A DNA stretch of 64,000 bases, from positions 24,068-88,067 of the forward strand of contig JAAOZI010000012.1 in the NCBI GenBank assembly GCA_011605865.1, read 5' to 3'. The notes beneath the pieces were generated by a model. That model made no database searches. It saw nothing but the letters and a program-made list of their open reading frames with translations, and was not told where the DNA came from. This document shows positions 1 through 8,973 of this stretch, in pieces. A program made the translations under genes and the position numbers. Each line of letters begins with the position of its first letter. Position 1 is the stretch's first letter. The stretch comes from Archaeoglobales archaeon. Its GTDB lineage: Archaea > Halobacteriota > Archaeoglobi > Archaeoglobales > Archaeoglobaceae.

Positions 1-1
1 A

Positions 2-2596
2 GAGTTCGAACTGGAAGTCATGCGTGATCTGGCTGACAATGTCGTAATAATCTGTTCGATTGAAAACTTCGACCCGATGGGCATCCATACTGGGGATAGC
101 ATAACAGTTGCTCCTGCACAGACACTTACGGATTACGAATACCAGAGAATGAGAGATGCTGCGATTGCAATAATAAGAGAGATAGGCGTTGAAACCGGCG
201 GTAGCAATATACAGTTCGCGATTAATCCGGAAAATGGAAGAATGGTTGCGATAGAAATGAACCCTAGAGTATCGAGAAGTTCGGCTCTCGCTTCAAAAGC
301 GACGGGATTTCCAATTGCAAAGATAGCGGCAAAACTTGCAATTGGCTATACTTTGGATGAAATCCCCAACGACATCACAAAAGAGACTCCTGCAAGCTTC
401 GAACCAGCTATCGACTACGTCGTTGTTAAAGTTCCGAGATTTGCATTCGACAAGTTCCCAACTGCGAATCAAGTTCTTGGTACTCAGATGAAAAGCGTTG
501 GAGAGGTTATGGCAATTGGAAGAACTTTTGAAGAGGCTTTGCAGAAAGCCCTAAGAAGTCTAGAAATTGGAAGATACGGACTTGGTTGTGATGGAAAAGA
601 TAAAAAAGTTACAAAAGAAGAAATAATAAGAAAACTCAGATTTCCGAGCCATGATAGGGTCTTCTACATACGCTATGCCTTTCAGCAGGGATTTACGGTG
701 GAGGAAGTTTACAGATTGACTCAAATAGATCCTTGGTTCCTAGAAAAGATAAAAAATATAGTGGATTTTGAAGAAAAACTAAAAGAGCTTGCAAAAAAGT
801 ACAGACTAGAAGAGATACCAAAAGAAATTTTAAAAGAAGCTAAAAAGCTCGGATTTTCAGACAGACAAATTGCACATATCTTTGGTATTAAAGAGTTTGA
901 GGTTAGGAGAATAAGGAAAGAGAAAGGTGTTAAGCCTGTATACAAAATGGTCGACACATGCGCTGCTGAGTTTGAGGCAAAAACACCATATTACTATTCA
1001 AGCTATGAAGACGAGAATGAGGCAATTCCTACAAAGAAGAAAAAGGTGATGATTCTCGGATCAGGACCGAACAGAATTGGGCAGGGAATAGAATTTGACT
1101 ACTGCTGCGTCCATGCTGTATTGAGTGCCAAGGAGGAGGGTTATGAAACGATAATGGTCAACTGCAATCCCGAAACCGTTTCAACCGATTACGACACATC
1201 AGACAGACTATACTTCGAACCTATCACCTGCGAAGACGTTATGAACATTTACGAGAACGAACAACCTGAAGGTGTTTTTGTACAGTTCGGAGGTCAAACA
1301 CCACTTAATATATCCAAGGATCTGGAATACTGTGGTGCGAGAATAATCGGGACTTCAGTCGATTCTATTGACATAGCTGAGGATCGAAAAAGGTTCGACG
1401 AACTTTTAGAGAGACTCGGAATTCCTAGACCAAAAGGGGGGATCGCCTTTAGTATAGAAGAAGCGAAGAAAGTCGCAAAAGAGATAGGATATCCTGTTCT
1501 CGTGAGACCTAGCTATGTACTTGGCGGAAGAGCTATGAGAATTGTTTACGATGAAAAAATGCTCGAAGAAGTTGCAAACGAGGCGATAGAGGTAAGTGAG
1601 GCGAAACCAATACTCATAGACAAATTCTTGGAAGATGCCATAGAAGTTGAAGTAGATGCAATTTGTGATGGCGAAGAAGTCTTTATACCAGCCATTATGG
1701 AGCACATTGAAGAAGCGGGCGTGCATAGTGGAGATGCGGCCTGTGTCATCCCACCAATTTCTTTGTCGAAAGAAATAATGGAAACAATCGAAGAGTATAC
1801 CAAAAAAATCGCATTAGAATTGAAAGTTGTTGGACTGATAAATGTGCAATATGCCGTTAAAGATGGTATTGTTTACGTACTTGAGGCAAATCCAAGAGCG
1901 AGCAGAACGGTTCCATTCGTAAGCAAGGTAACAGGAATACCTCTTGCAAAGATAGCAACAAAAATAGCGCTTGGTAAAAAGTTAAAAGATTTCAACCTCA
2001 AAAAACCCGTGCTGAAGCATATTGCGGTAAAAGAGGCCGTTTTTCCTTTTGCAAAGCTTCCAGGCGTTGATGTTGTTCTTGGTCCGGAAATGAAGTCGAC
2101 AGGAGAAGTGATGGGCATCGATTACGACTTTGGACTGGCCTACTATAAAGCAGAACTAGCTGCCGGGATGCGTTTATCGTTAGAGGGGAACGTCCTGCTC
2201 AGCGTAAAGGATGCAGATAAACCAAAAATTGTTAAAATTGCAAAGAAATTCATAGAACTGGGTTTCAAGATATTCGCTACTGAGGGGACCGCTAGATATT
2301 TGAAACAGAATGGAATCGAGGCCGAGCTGGCTTTAAAAGTGAGTCAAGGAAGACCGAACGTCGTAGATATGATAATAAATGGTCAGATACAGTTAATAAT
2401 AAACACCCCAAGCGGAAAAACAGGAAAAACAGAGGGCTATGAGATTAGAAGGACTGCAGTTGAGTATGGAGTGCCATATATTACTACAATTCCGGGTGCA
2501 ATCGCAGCTGCAAAGGCGATCGAAGCCATTAAGAAAGGAGAAATAACGGTTAAGTCGATCCATGAGTACCATGAAGAAGTTCGAAGACTATCTTGA
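2..2596 (+). CDS. carB: carbamoyl-phosphate synthase large subunit (5' end outside window)
   Basis: Catalyses ATP-dependent formation of carbamoyl phosphate from bicarbonate and glutamine-derived ammonia for pyrimidine and arginine synthesis. The reading frame is open from base 2, and its first residues match the middle of the first ATP-grasp domain ([39 protein letters not shown]), so roughly the first 210 residues lie off the window. The oligomerisation domain follows, then the second ATP-grasp half, which begins near [18 protein letters not shown] and contains [14 protein letters not shown]. An MGS-like allosteric domain forms the C-terminus ([19 protein letters not shown]). Its last 35 bases overlap larB. 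The ATG at 20 is internal, not the start. Confidence 0.97.
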   Translation, partial: EFELEVMRDLADNVVIICSIENFDPMGIHTGDSITVAPAQTLTDYEYQRMRDAAIAIIREIGVETGGSNIQFAINPENGRMVAIEMNPRVSRSSALASKATGFPIAKIAAKLAIGYTLDEIPNDITKETPASFEPAIDYVVVKVPRFAFDKFPTANQVLGTQMKSVGEVMAIGRTFEEALQKALRSLEIGRYGLGCDGKDKKVTKEEIIRKLRFPSHDRVFYIRYAFQQGFTVEEVYRLTQIDPWFLEKIKNIVDFEEKLKELAKKYRLEEIPKEILKEAKKLGFSDRQIAHIFGIKEFEVRRIRKEKGVKPVYKMVDTCAAEFEAKTPYYYSSYEDENEAIPTKKKKVMILGSGPNRIGQGIEFDYCCVHAVLSAKEEGYETIMVNCNPETVSTDYDTSDRLYFEPITCEDVMNIYENEQPEGVFVQFGGQTPLNISKDLEYCGARIIGTSVDSIDIAEDRKRFDELLERLGIPRPKGGIAFSIEEAKKVAKEIGYPVLVRPSYVLGGRAMRIVYDEKMLEEVANEAIEVSEAKPILIDKFLEDAIEVEVDAICDGEEVFIPAIMEHIEEAGVHSGDAACVIPPISLSKEIMETIEEYTKKIALELKVVGLINVQYAVKDGIVYVLEANPRASRTVPFVSKVTGIPLAKIATKIALGKKLKDFNLKKPVLKHIAVKEAVFPFAKLPGVDVVLGPEMKSTGEVMGIDYDFGLAYYKAELAAGMRLSLEGNVLLSVKDADKPKIVKIAKKFIELGFKIFATEGTARYLKQNGIEAELALKVSQGRPNVVDMIINGQIQLIINTPSGKTGKTEGYEIRRTAVEYGVPYITTIPGAIAAAKAIEAIKKGEITVKSIHEYHEEVRRLS

Positions 2597-3254
2597 AAAT
2601 CTCGTAAAACTCGATATAGACAGAGACTTAAGAGCTGGAAAACCTGAAGCCGTATTTGGCGAAGGGAAACCGGTTGAGGTATTAGTCAGAATAGCAGAAG
2701 AGTATAAGAAAAAAGGGAAGCCAGCGTTGTTCACAAGACTCAGCAAAGAACAAATGACGGCCTTGAGATCGATGGGTGCCGAAATAAACGAGACGGCTAG
2801 GACGGCAACATTTGGAAAAGCTGAGAAGATTATTGGGAAAGTTGCAATCGTAACAGCTGGGACAGCTGATATAGGTGTTGCAGAGGAGGCAAGAGTTACA
2901 GCAGAGTTTCTAGGCTTAGAAGTTCTCCGATTTTACGATGTCGGAGTAGCGGGTCTACACAGAATCGTCGAACCGGTTAGAATTATAAGGGAAAATAACG
3001 TTGACAGCGTCATAGTAGTAGCTGGAATGGAGGGTGCGCTACCATCAGTTATAGCAGGCTTGCTGGATATACCAGTTATTGCAGTTCCGACTTCAGTAGG
3101 ATATGGAGTCCATTTAAAGGGCATTTCTACACTCTTTGCAATGCTCCAAAGCTGTCCTTCGGGAGTTGCAGTTGTTAACATAGATAATGGTTTTGGAGCA
3201 GCAGTCTTTGCGTATCTGATTTCGAGAGTTAAAACAAAATCGAACATAAGATAA
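2562..3254 (+). CDS. larB: LarB-like pyridinium-3,5-biscarboxylic acid mononucleotide synthase (PurE-fold)
   Basis: A 230-residue protein. LarB carboxylates and cleaves nicotinic acid adenine dinucleotide in the first step of the nickel-pincer cofactor pathway. The N-terminal motif [20 protein letters not shown] is typical of LarB and absent from ordinary PurE. The C-terminal AIR-carboxylase-like domain has [25 protein letters not shown] and [11 protein letters not shown]. Cys198 in SCPSG is the probable NAD-attacking cysteine. It overlaps carB by 35 bases, so it is probably co-transcribed. A second ATG nine bases downstream could also serve as start. No larC or larE lies in the window. PurE is the alternative, but the N-terminal extension argues against it. 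Confidence 0.85.
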   Translation: MSTMKKFEDYLENLVKLDIDRDLRAGKPEAVFGEGKPVEVLVRIAEEYKKKGKPALFTRLSKEQMTALRSMGAEINETARTATFGKAEKIIGKVAIVTAGTADIGVAEEARVTAEFLGLEVLRFYDVGVAGLHRIVEPVRIIRENNVDSVIVVAGMEGALPSVIAGLLDIPVIAVPTSVGYGVHLKGISTLFAMLQSCPSGVAVVNIDNGFGAAVFAYLISRVKTKSNIR

Positions 3255-3264
3255 TCAAAATTCG

Positions 3265-3298
3265 TTTAAAGGCAAAGCTTCCGGAGTTAAGGGGCTTT
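3265..3298 (-). repeat. relic of the dispersed repeat also found at 31.8 kb
   Basis: Read on the minus strand, this 34-base stretch matches 31821-31854 (plus strand) at 32 of 34 positions; the core is CCGGAAGCTT with flanking AAAGCCCCTTAAC and GCCTTTAAA. It lies just after larB and beside transposon debris. Only the 3' part of the repeat is recognisable here; the promoter-like part seen at the other two sites is absent. Confidence 0.6.
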
Positions 3299-3460
3299 GC
3301 GCTTCCTTATCTGCCGGTTTGGGTAAAAAGAGCATTTTCGCCAAATAAGAAAAGGAAAAGAAATTTTGGGGTCAATGGATATCGATGTTGAAATTTTAGG
3401 TCTTTGAGTAAATGAAAATTGGAAGTTGAGGTCGTTGAATAATTATAACATTGAGTCTGA

Positions 3461-3545
3461 CCTCCTCCCCGTCCTAAAGTGCAAATTTTTCTGCAAGAGC
3501 AGAGAGGTTTAGGATTGCATCTCCCTCTTCAGAAGGCCATAAACG
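3461..3545 (-). mobile_element. degraded right end of an IS200/IS605-type element
   Basis: The sequence from the GACCTCCTCCCC block through an imperfect hairpin (arms 3464-3475 and 3496-3507), followed by a 'ttt-ggattrcatctcc' stretch, matches the better preserved end at 32590-32660. There the hairpin is perfect and lies just past a tnpB 3' end. On the minus strand it ends in GGGAGGAGGTCAG, resembling right ends of archaeal IS605/IS1341 elements. Here the adjacent tnpB fragment is in the opposite orientation, so the pieces have been rearranged. Confidence 0.5.
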
Positions 3546-3547
3546 GC

Positions 3548-3850
3548 AGGCTCAACAGTTAGGGCTTTAGAAAGTTTCAGAGCATCGTAGACTACAAAGC
3601 AAGGCTTGCGGGATTGAACGTGAAGTATATTGAGGCCGATTACACTTCAAGCCTGTGCCCGATATGTGGGGAAAAATTAAGCCCGAATGGGTAGGCAAAT
3701 GAAATGCTCCGAATGCGGATTGGAGGAAGATAGGGATGTCATAGCTGTGAAGAATACCAGATGGATGCAGGAGCTTCCGTTCACCCCGAAGGCCCTCCCA
3801 TGAAAAGAGGAGGGAAGGGATGAAAGTTAATGCTAGACCGGAACGGAAGA
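3548..3850 (+). pseudogene. tnpB: tnpB (IS200/IS605 OrfB) C-terminal remnant, frameshifted
   Basis: Conceptual translation from about 3548 gives RLNS-stop-GFRKFQSIVDYKARLAG, then the zinc-ribbon start YTSSLCPICGEKLSPNG. A stop at about 3690 forces a +1 shift into RQMKCSECGLEEDRDVIAVKN, which carries the second CxxC and the last RuvC aspartate (DRD). A second disruption follows near PFTPKALP. Only about the last 100 codons survive; the N-terminus, the first RuvC aspartate and the Glu region are absent. It must be inactive. No tnpA is present. Confidence 0.85.
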
Positions 3851-3876
3851 TATCGATTGTTGGTACTTCACTAATT

Positions 3877-3890
3877 AAAAAATTTATATA
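3877..3890 (+). promoter_or_regulatory. TATA-type promoter of the MscS-like gene
   Basis: AAAAAATTTATATA is centred about 26 bases before the ATG at 3912. This is the usual archaeal TATA-to-start distance, so the transcript is probably leaderless or nearly so. Confidence 0.55.
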
Positions 3891-3911
3891 CAGTACCCAA
3901 AACAAAATTTT

Positions 3912-4538
3912 ATGAGCGAAAAGGATACGATCAGTTCTGCCCTCACTAGGCTTGTCGTTTACGTCATTGTTGCCGTTATCATACTCGGAATTCTAAACTG
4001 GATATTCCACTACTTCATCCCAGAGACTGTGGCAAGATATCCCCCATTGCGCAGTTTGGCTATGATTTCAGATTTTGCACCCTATATCTTTATAATAGTT
4101 TCACTTGCAATTGGCTGGATGATAATCTCTTCAATTGCTTCGCTCCTATACGCTATGAGTGAACCAAAATACGGAGCATCTACGGCTGCAGCGATTAGGA
4201 GCCTAGTAAAAATCCTCGGGCTAGGAGGACTTTTTGCATCAGTAGCTGGTGGTGTCGCTGGCGGGGCGACAGGAGTTGCCCTTGGCGGCTTTATAGGCCT
4301 AGTTGTTGGGTTTGCAACTCAGCAAGTACTCGGACAAGCAGTCGCCGGACTTTTTATACTTCTCGCAAGACCTTTCAAGATCGGCGACAATGTAGATATA
4401 GCCGGAGAAAGTGATGTAATCATAAAAGACATAGGAACGATGTTCACAGTAGTAGAGAGAAAAGATTCCAATACTGTTTTAATTCCGAGCACGATGATTA
4501 TAGGGCAGAAAATAGTGATCAGGAGAAAATCTCAGTAG
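3912..4538 (+). CDS. small MscS-family mechanosensitive channel-like membrane protein
   Basis: A 208-residue integral membrane protein. Hydrophobic segments lie near residues 14-32 and 53-76, with a Gly/Ala-rich pore-lining segment around 105-140 (GLGGLFASVAGGVAGGATG). The MscS signature follows: GFATQQVLGQAVAGLFILLARPFKIGD and then an OB-like beta domain (IKDIGTMFTVVERKDSNTVLIPST). The order pore helix, FATQ, RPFKIGD is diagnostic of MscS. It is shorter than bacterial MscS (about 285) because the C-terminal vestibule domain is nearly missing. The likely role is tension-gated release of solutes on osmotic downshock. It is monocistronic and converges on cbiX. Confidence 0.85.
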   Translation: MSEKDTISSALTRLVVYVIVAVIILGILNWIFHYFIPETVARYPPLRSLAMISDFAPYIFIIVSLAIGWMIISSIASLLYAMSEPKYGASTAAAIRSLVKILGLGGLFASVAGGVAGGATGVALGGFIGLVVGFATQQVLGQAVAGLFILLARPFKIGDNVDIAGESDVIIKDIGTMFTVVERKDSNTVLIPSTMIIGQKIVIRRKSQ

Positions 4539-4552
4539 AAATTTTTATTTAT

Positions 4553-4936
4553 TTAAAAAATTCTCAGAGCAGAATTCACTATAGCAAGTGTTACTAGGTA
4601 ATCTTCACCGATTGGTTCGCAGATCACTATTTTTTTACCGTCGAAAATTCCCTCTTTTCTACCTCTTCCTTTCGGAAAACCGAGCATTTCAGGCAAATCT
4701 TCCGTCACGTGAAGTCCGTAAGATATGAACAATGGAACCACATAGATCACATCGCTTTTCATACTCCTTATTGCCTCATCGGGCGACGGCTTTCTTTTTC
4801 GAGCGGCAAAAGCAATTCTTACTTCATCAAACAATCCCGATCTCTCTATTCTTTCCCTATGCTTCTCCATTACTTCTCTATAATGATCAAGCTGACTGCC
4901 GTGGCCAACTATCAATAAGCCCCGCAATCTAATCAC
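4553..4936 (-). CDS. cbiX: sirohydrochlorin cobaltochelatase, short archaeal form
   Basis: Inserts Co2+ into sirohydrochlorin at the entry to anaerobic cobalamin synthesis. At 127 residues it matches the single-domain archaeal CbiX(S), which works as a homodimer. The metal-binding histidines are visible as His12 in GHGS and His76 in [10 protein letters not shown]. It is the last gene of the minus-strand cbi operon, overlapping cbiE by 8 bases. The short chelatase is also used for Ni in F430 synthesis in methanogens, but its position here points to cobalt. Confidence 0.92.
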   Translation of the reverse strand: MIRLRGLLIVGHGSQLDHYREVMEKHRERIERSGLFDEVRIAFAARKRKPSPDEAIRSMKSDVIYVVPLFISYGLHVTEDLPEMLGFPKGRGRKEGIFDGKKIVICEPIGEDYLVTLAIVNSALRIF

Positions 4937-5471
4937 CCACGTAAATTATCACGTTGTTCGATTCTACCTTGAGATCTGAAGCCAAACCTTTCTTAATCTT
5001 TTCTCCAGAGCAAATGTCCTCAATTATTACGATCTGCTTATCTCCAAATACGGAAAGATCGAAATTTTTGTCTGTGAGGATTAAAAGATCTCTTTTCCCA
5101 ATTTCGAACCTTTTACCATGAGCGTTAACTACCAAGACCTCACAAAGGTCGATTCTAAGCTTTGAAAGCGCGAGTTGAACACTCGAAATTCCCGGCTCTA
5201 TTTCTGCTTTTCTAAAGAACTTTCCTAAACCAGCAACCATGGGATCTCCAGTCGAAAGAACTGCAACATCTCTTTTCTCTCCCTCTTTCTCTATTTCAGC
5301 ATAAACCTCTCTCGAGAATTTCTTTAAAAGAACTTTTTCTCCTCTTATCCACTTTTCAGCTAATTTTAGAGCTCTCTCACTTCCATAAACAACTTCAGCA
5401 CTGAAGATCATATCCTTTGCCCTTTCTGTGATCTGCCCCTCACATATCCCTACTCCAATAATCCTCAACAA
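4929..5471 (-). CDS. cbiE: cobalt-precorrin-7 (C5)-methyltransferase
   Basis: A SAM-dependent tetrapyrrole methyltransferase of 180 residues that methylates C5 of the corrin ring. It opens with [15 protein letters not shown], the start expected for Cbi[14 protein letters not shown] is the glycine-rich SAM-site loop and [14 protein letters not shown] the second family motif. It contains the E-type domain only; the CbiT activity that forms CobL in aerobic bacteria is instead fused to CbiO across the intergenic region. It overlaps cbiD by 32 bases and cbiX by 8, consistent with translational coupling. Confidence 0.92.
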   Translation of the reverse strand: MLRIIGVGICEGQITERAKDMIFSAEVVYGSERALKLAEKWIRGEKVLLKKFSREVYAEIEKEGEKRDVAVLSTGDPMVAGLGKFFRKAEIEPGISSVQLALSKLRIDLCEVLVVNAHGKRFEIGKRDLLILTDKNFDLSVFGDKQIVIIEDICSGEKIKKGLASDLKVESNNVIIYVGD

Positions 5472-6306
5472 TCAGATCAACCTCCGCTCCAAATGATTTT
5501 GCTTTCTTAAACAAATCTTCATCTCCAGCCCATTTCTTGAGTAAACCCGGATATCCCACAATTATCTTCTCGCCATCGTGAGCGGATAGTATCTCATCGA
5601 GGTGTAGGCCAAAGACAAAAGGCTGAAAATCTGGATATTTTTTTCTCACATATTCCCAAGCTCTTCTCCCAGTTGCAATCGCAATTTTTCTATACCTCTT
5701 CGCTATTTCGATTTTTACATTAACTAATTCCTTACACCATGGTTCAACAAAACCCGTCGTCCCCAAAATCGAGATTCCTCCTTTTATCCCAAGTTCCTCA
5801 TTCTTCGTTTCCCTTGCTACTTCTCTACCATTAGGCACTTCAATCAGAACTCCTCCCCTGTATCCGGTTAATTTACAAACTCTTTCTAAGTTTTTAATAA
5901 TCTGCTCCATTGCCGATCTGCTAACAGCTTTTTTACCTTTCTTTTCTCCAATGCCCTCTCCGAACTTTATCCCATTCCCTCCTACTTTTGCAAAGAACTC
6001 CAAACCATTAGTTACGTCAAATTCATGGTCCCCAGCAAACTTCTCAGCAACCGCAAAACCGTTCTGTGCCTCAACGTCTAACCTAACGTTTATTCCAATC
6101 GGAGTTGAGACTACTACAGTATCAAAATCGTGATTAAGGGAAGCAACAGCTGCGACAACAGCAGCAGAAGCGGTGGTTGCGGTTGTTATACCCCTTCTTA
6201 TAAAACCGTCTTTTTTCAAGATAAACAGGCCGCTTTTAACAAGAGAATCTTTTCCAGCACACCATTCCTCGGGATATTCGTAGAGTTCAATCGGATCTAC
6301 CAGCAT
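5440..6306 (-). CDS. cbiD: cobalt-precorrin-5B (C1)-methyltransferase
   Basis: A 288-residue CbiD, the C1 methyltransferase specific to the anaerobic pathway. RRGITTATTASAA is the characteristic N-terminal loop (usually RxGxTTGxCA). Further family motifs are AQNGFAVAEKFAGDHEFDVT, the VGGNGIKFGEG region and ISILGTTGFVEPW, with GRRAWEYVRKK towards the C-terminus. It is shorter than bacterial CbiD (about 340-380). It overlaps cbiHC by 20 bases and cbiE by 32. Confidence 0.93.
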   Translation of the reverse strand: MLVDPIELYEYPEEWCAGKDSLVKSGLFILKKDGFIRRGITTATTASAAVVAAVASLNHDFDTVVVSTPIGINVRLDVEAQNGFAVAEKFAGDHEFDVTNGLEFFAKVGGNGIKFGEGIGEKKGKKAVSRSAMEQIIKNLERVCKLTGYRGGVLIEVPNGREVARETKNEELGIKGGISILGTTGFVEPWCKELVNVKIEIAKRYRKIAIATGRRAWEYVRKKYPDFQPFVFGLHLDEILSAHDGEKIIVGYPGLLKKWAGDEDLFKKAKSFGAEVDLIVEDYWSRDM

Positions 6307-7597
6307 ATTCTACAAGGCAGTTCAAGATTGCAACGCAAATGTTGCTCCCCCCTCTCGTTCCCTTTGTCGTTATCGATGGTATCTCGAGGCTTGAAATCAG
6401 TTGCTTGGATTCTTCAGCATTCACAAAACCAACCGGTGTGGCGACGATGAATCTCGGTTTTCTAAATTTTGAAATCTCGTAAAGTGTAATCGCTGCAGAA
6501 GGGGAATTTCCTATTCCAACAACACTACCTTCAATCAATTTTTCCAAGCTCTTGAGACCAGAAGATGTTTTGGTGTCATCTCCATTTGCAAAATCTACAG
6601 CGCAGATAGAGCTAATTCTAAGCCCAAACTTTACCATCCTAACATCAACTATAATTCTGCTCCCTTTCTTTATTGCCTCAACACCCTCCCAAGGATCTCC
6701 GTTGAACTGTATCGCATCCTTTATACTAGGATCACCAGTAGTAGCGATGCACCTTCGCAGAATCTCTTCCCTCAACCCGTCTCCTGGGACTATATTCTTA
6801 AGTATTTCCGAACTTCTCTCAACTATCTCCAATGCGCCCCTAGTTATCCCACCCATCTTTTTTGCCTCATACTTTCTCGGGGTGAACATCTTTCCGTTTT
6901 TAACGATTGTTTCATAATTGGGGATTATTAGAGTCGTATTCATGTCAACTAAATCGGGGTTTTCCGTCAACTCGCTCACCCTTACTATAGAGATACTCTG
7001 CCCCTCACGAAATGCGTTTTTTACAACTCCAACAAAAAGATCTCCCCTTTCCTCCATTACAAGCCTTAACGCCCTTCTTAGGTTTTCCTTTCTAGAATAG
7101 CTTGAAGGATTGTATATGGCTATTACGAATCCACCACGCAGAGCATATAATAGTCTAGATTCTATCACATTCCAAGGAACTAGAAGATCGCTTAGACTTA
7201 AAACAACATGATCCCCGCTTATGGGGCAACCTAGTAAAGCGGAAGATGCACTACTCGCAGTAACTCCAGGAATAACCTCAATTTCGATATCTTCCCCCTT
7301 TTTCATCAAAAATTCAAAAACAAATGGCAGAATTCCATAAACGCTCGGATCTCCACCGCTCACTAGAGACACAACGCTTTTCTTGGCTAGCTCGACTGCA
7401 ATTTCAACTCTTTTCATTTCCTCTCTCATCCCAGTTGTGATCAGTTTTTTACCCTTCGCAAATTCTTCTATTTCTTTAACGTACTTTTCATACCCCACAA
7501 TATACTCGGATTCCTCTATAGCCTTGAGAGCTTTTAGGGTTAGAAGTTCCCTTCCGGCTCCTATCCCAACCACGTAGAGCTTACCTCGCGATCGCAA
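6287..7597 (-). CDS. cbiHC: fused cobalt-precorrin-3B C17-methyltransferase / precorrin-8X methylmutase (CbiH-CbiC)
   Basis: Two corrin enzymes in one chain. Residues ~8-240 form a CbiH methyltransferase (YVVGIGAGREL, SGGDPSVYG, IPGVTASSASSALLGCP, AIYNPSS). Residues ~247-433 form CbiC, which moves the C11 methyl to C12 (VRMVKFGL, GNSPSAAITLYEI, TPVGFVNAEESK, GTRGGSN). The family catalytic His is replaced: RCIATTGD has Ala285 where CobH/CbiC have Arg-x-x-His. I chose the TTG at 7597 because GGAGGTG lies six bases upstream; the frame is open to an ATG at 7663. It overlaps cbiG by 17 bases. The fold calls are firm; mutase activity is uncertain. Confidence 0.92.
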   Translation of the reverse strand: MRSRGKLYVVGIGAGRELLTLKALKAIEESEYIVGYEKYVKEIEEFAKGKKLITTGMREEMKRVEIAVELAKKSVVSLVSGGDPSVYGILPFVFEFLMKKGEDIEIEVIPGVTASSASSALLGCPISGDHVVLSLSDLLVPWNVIESRLLYALRGGFVIAIYNPSSYSRKENLRRALRLVMEERGDLFVGVVKNAFREGQSISIVRVSELTENPDLVDMNTTLIIPNYETIVKNGKMFTPRKYEAKKMGGITRGALEIVERSSEILKNIVPGDGLREEILRRCIATTGDPSIKDAIQFNGDPWEGVEAIKKGSRIIVDVRMVKFGLRISSICAVDFANGDDTKTSSGLKSLEKLIEGSVVGIGNSPSAAITLYEISKFRKPRFIVATPVGFVNAEESKQLISSLEIPSITTKGTRGGSNICVAILNCLVEYAGRSD

Positions 7598-8297
7598 TAG
7601 TAACACCTCCAAAAACCCTTTTTGGCAACAAAAGCCTTTTTTCCCTCGCAAAAAACAGTGCACAACCTTCTGCTACATTTTTAACACCTATCCTTTTCGC
7701 ACTTGTTTCAGGTAGATCCATCTTGTTCAGATCATCTTTTTTTACAAACAAAAGAGGTTTCCTTAAAGTCTCTGCCACCTTAACTATCGCACTTCCTTCC
7801 TTTCCCTCAACAGTGGCTATAACCCTTATATCACCTACGCTCAAACCCAACTCTTCAATTGCTTTCTCAATCGCATTCATTATATCATTTTCATTCGCAT
7901 TTTTCCTAAATCCCACGCCCACGCAAACGCCATCCCCAAACTCCATCGAAGTAGTTATAACTGGCTCGATCCCAAGTTGGGACAAAAAGATTGCAACCTC
8001 ATTCCCATATCTATGACCACCCAGTAAAACGATAGCATGCTTCAGAGGTTTATCCAAAACTACCACAGCCGGATCTAGCCACTTGCTTCTTAGATGTTTT
8101 GATATTCCACGGATGATAATCCCGGAAGCTATGTAGGCTACAATACAATCGAATTTCATTAATTCTCGCCATATATCTCTTCTGTAAGTCACAAATTCCA
8201 CATAATATGCCTTTCTTAGAAAATCAACAATATTTTTCAGCTTATCAACATCCTTCTCGAAGCAAAGAACCGCTATACAAATGCGATCTGCCTTCAT
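7581..8297 (-). CDS. cbiG: cobalt-precorrin-5A hydrolase
   Basis: CbiG opens the delta-lactone ring and releases the C20 carbon as acetaldehyde, a step found only in the anaerobic route. The 238-residue protein has the N-terminal region (CIVAYIASGIIIRGISKHLRSKW, split as AYIASGI and RGISKHL; DPAVVVLD; AIVLLGGHRYGNE) and the C-terminal region (GVGFRKNAN, LPETSAKRIGVKNVAEG). The linker is short compared with bacterial enzymes of about 315-350 residues. It overlaps cbiF by 53 bases and cbiHC by 17. Confidence 0.92.
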   Translation of the reverse strand: MKADRICIAVLCFEKDVDKLKNIVDFLRKAYYVEFVTYRRDIWRELMKFDCIVAYIASGIIIRGISKHLRSKWLDPAVVVLDKPLKHAIVLLGGHRYGNEVAIFLSQLGIEPVITTSMEFGDGVCVGVGFRKNANENDIMNAIEKAIEELGLSVGDIRVIATVEGKEGSAIVKVAETLRKPLLFVKKDDLNKMDLPETSAKRIGVKNVAEGCALFFAREKRLLLPKRVFGGVTIAIAR

Positions 8298-8973
8298 ACC
8301 CTAGCAAAGCTTTACCTATTATTATCACTGCCGTTCTTCTTATCCCTTCGCTCTTCATCCTATCCACCAATTCTCCAAGCTTGCAGAAGAATTTCTTTTC
8401 GTTTTTTTGAGTTGCTCTATAAACAACTGCACAAGGTTCCTCGAACCCCCTAACTTTCCCTACCTTTTCAACAATGTAATCAATTTTTCCGGCCCCGAGA
8501 AGTATCACCAAAGTTAGGGGTAATTTTGCAAGCTCTTCAAGATAATCCTCTTCGAGGGTGTCTCCCTTTGGTCTTACTATAGCAATCCCGGCAAGATCTG
8601 GAGAAGTAAGCTCAACACCCAAACACGCTGAAGCTGCAAAAACACTGCTGACTCCGGGAATTATCTCGGATTCTATACCTCTTTTTTTCAGCTCTCTTAT
8701 CTGTTCCCAAAGTGCTCCAAAAACGCTCGGATCTCCGCTTTGAAGTCTCACAACAGTTTTTCCATCTCTAACAGCTTTTTCGATCAAGTCAATAATTTCT
8801 TCTAAACTCATTCCATGGCTGTCAATTTTTTCAGCCTTAAAGTCATCTAAGGCCTCTCTTTCTATTATAGAGCCAGGATATATTATTACGTCTGCACTTT
8901 CAAGCAATTTCCAGGCTTTCACAGTCAAAAGTTCCTTGTCCCCAGGACCGAATCCCACAAAGTACACTTTCAT
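8245..8973 (-). CDS. cbiF: cobalt-precorrin-4 C11-methyltransferase
   Basis: A 242-residue SAM-dependent C11 methyltransferase. Motifs in order: VYFVGFGPGDKELLTVKAW at the N-terminus, VIIYPGS, RLQSGDPSVFGALWEQ (SAM-binding loop) and IIPGVSSVFAASACLGVELT, then a catalytic core ending with RRTAVIIIGKAL and GYEGRSHLY. The RLQSGDPS and IIYPGS wording separates CbiF from CbiL and CbiH. It starts four bases inside the end of cbiL and runs 53 bases into cbiG. Confidence 0.95.
   Translation of the reverse strand: MKVYFVGFGPGDKELLTVKAWKLLESADVIIYPGSIIEREALDDFKAEKIDSHGMSLEEIIDLIEKAVRDGKTVVRLQSGDPSVFGALWEQIRELKKRGIESEIIPGVSSVFAASACLGVELTSPDLAGIAIVRPKGDTLEEDYLEELAKLPLTLVILLGAGKIDYIVEKVGKVRGFEEPCAVVYRATQKNEKKFFCKLGELVDRMKSEGIRRTAVIIIGKALLGYEGRSHLYSGSLLREGC

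Noticed and set aside
721..2118. Several antisense reading frames opposite carB.
   Set aside because: Low-complexity Ser/Phe/Ile-rich translations with no motifs, on the strand opposite a strongly conserved gene; typical shadow frames.
2562..3254. Calling this gene purE (AIR carboxylase).
   Set aside because: The C-terminal fold is PurE-like, but the N-terminal [20 protein letters not shown] region and Cys198 are LarB features.
3548..3850. An intact TnpB-type programmable nuclease.
   Set aside because: Stops and frameshifts, and only the zinc-ribbon and terminal RuvC portion remain; it cannot be active.
7597..7663. An N-terminal extension of CbiHC from ATG 7663.
   Set aside because: The extra residues include a Cys-rich, non-family stretch inside cbiG; GGAGGTG placed before the TTG at 7597 fits better.
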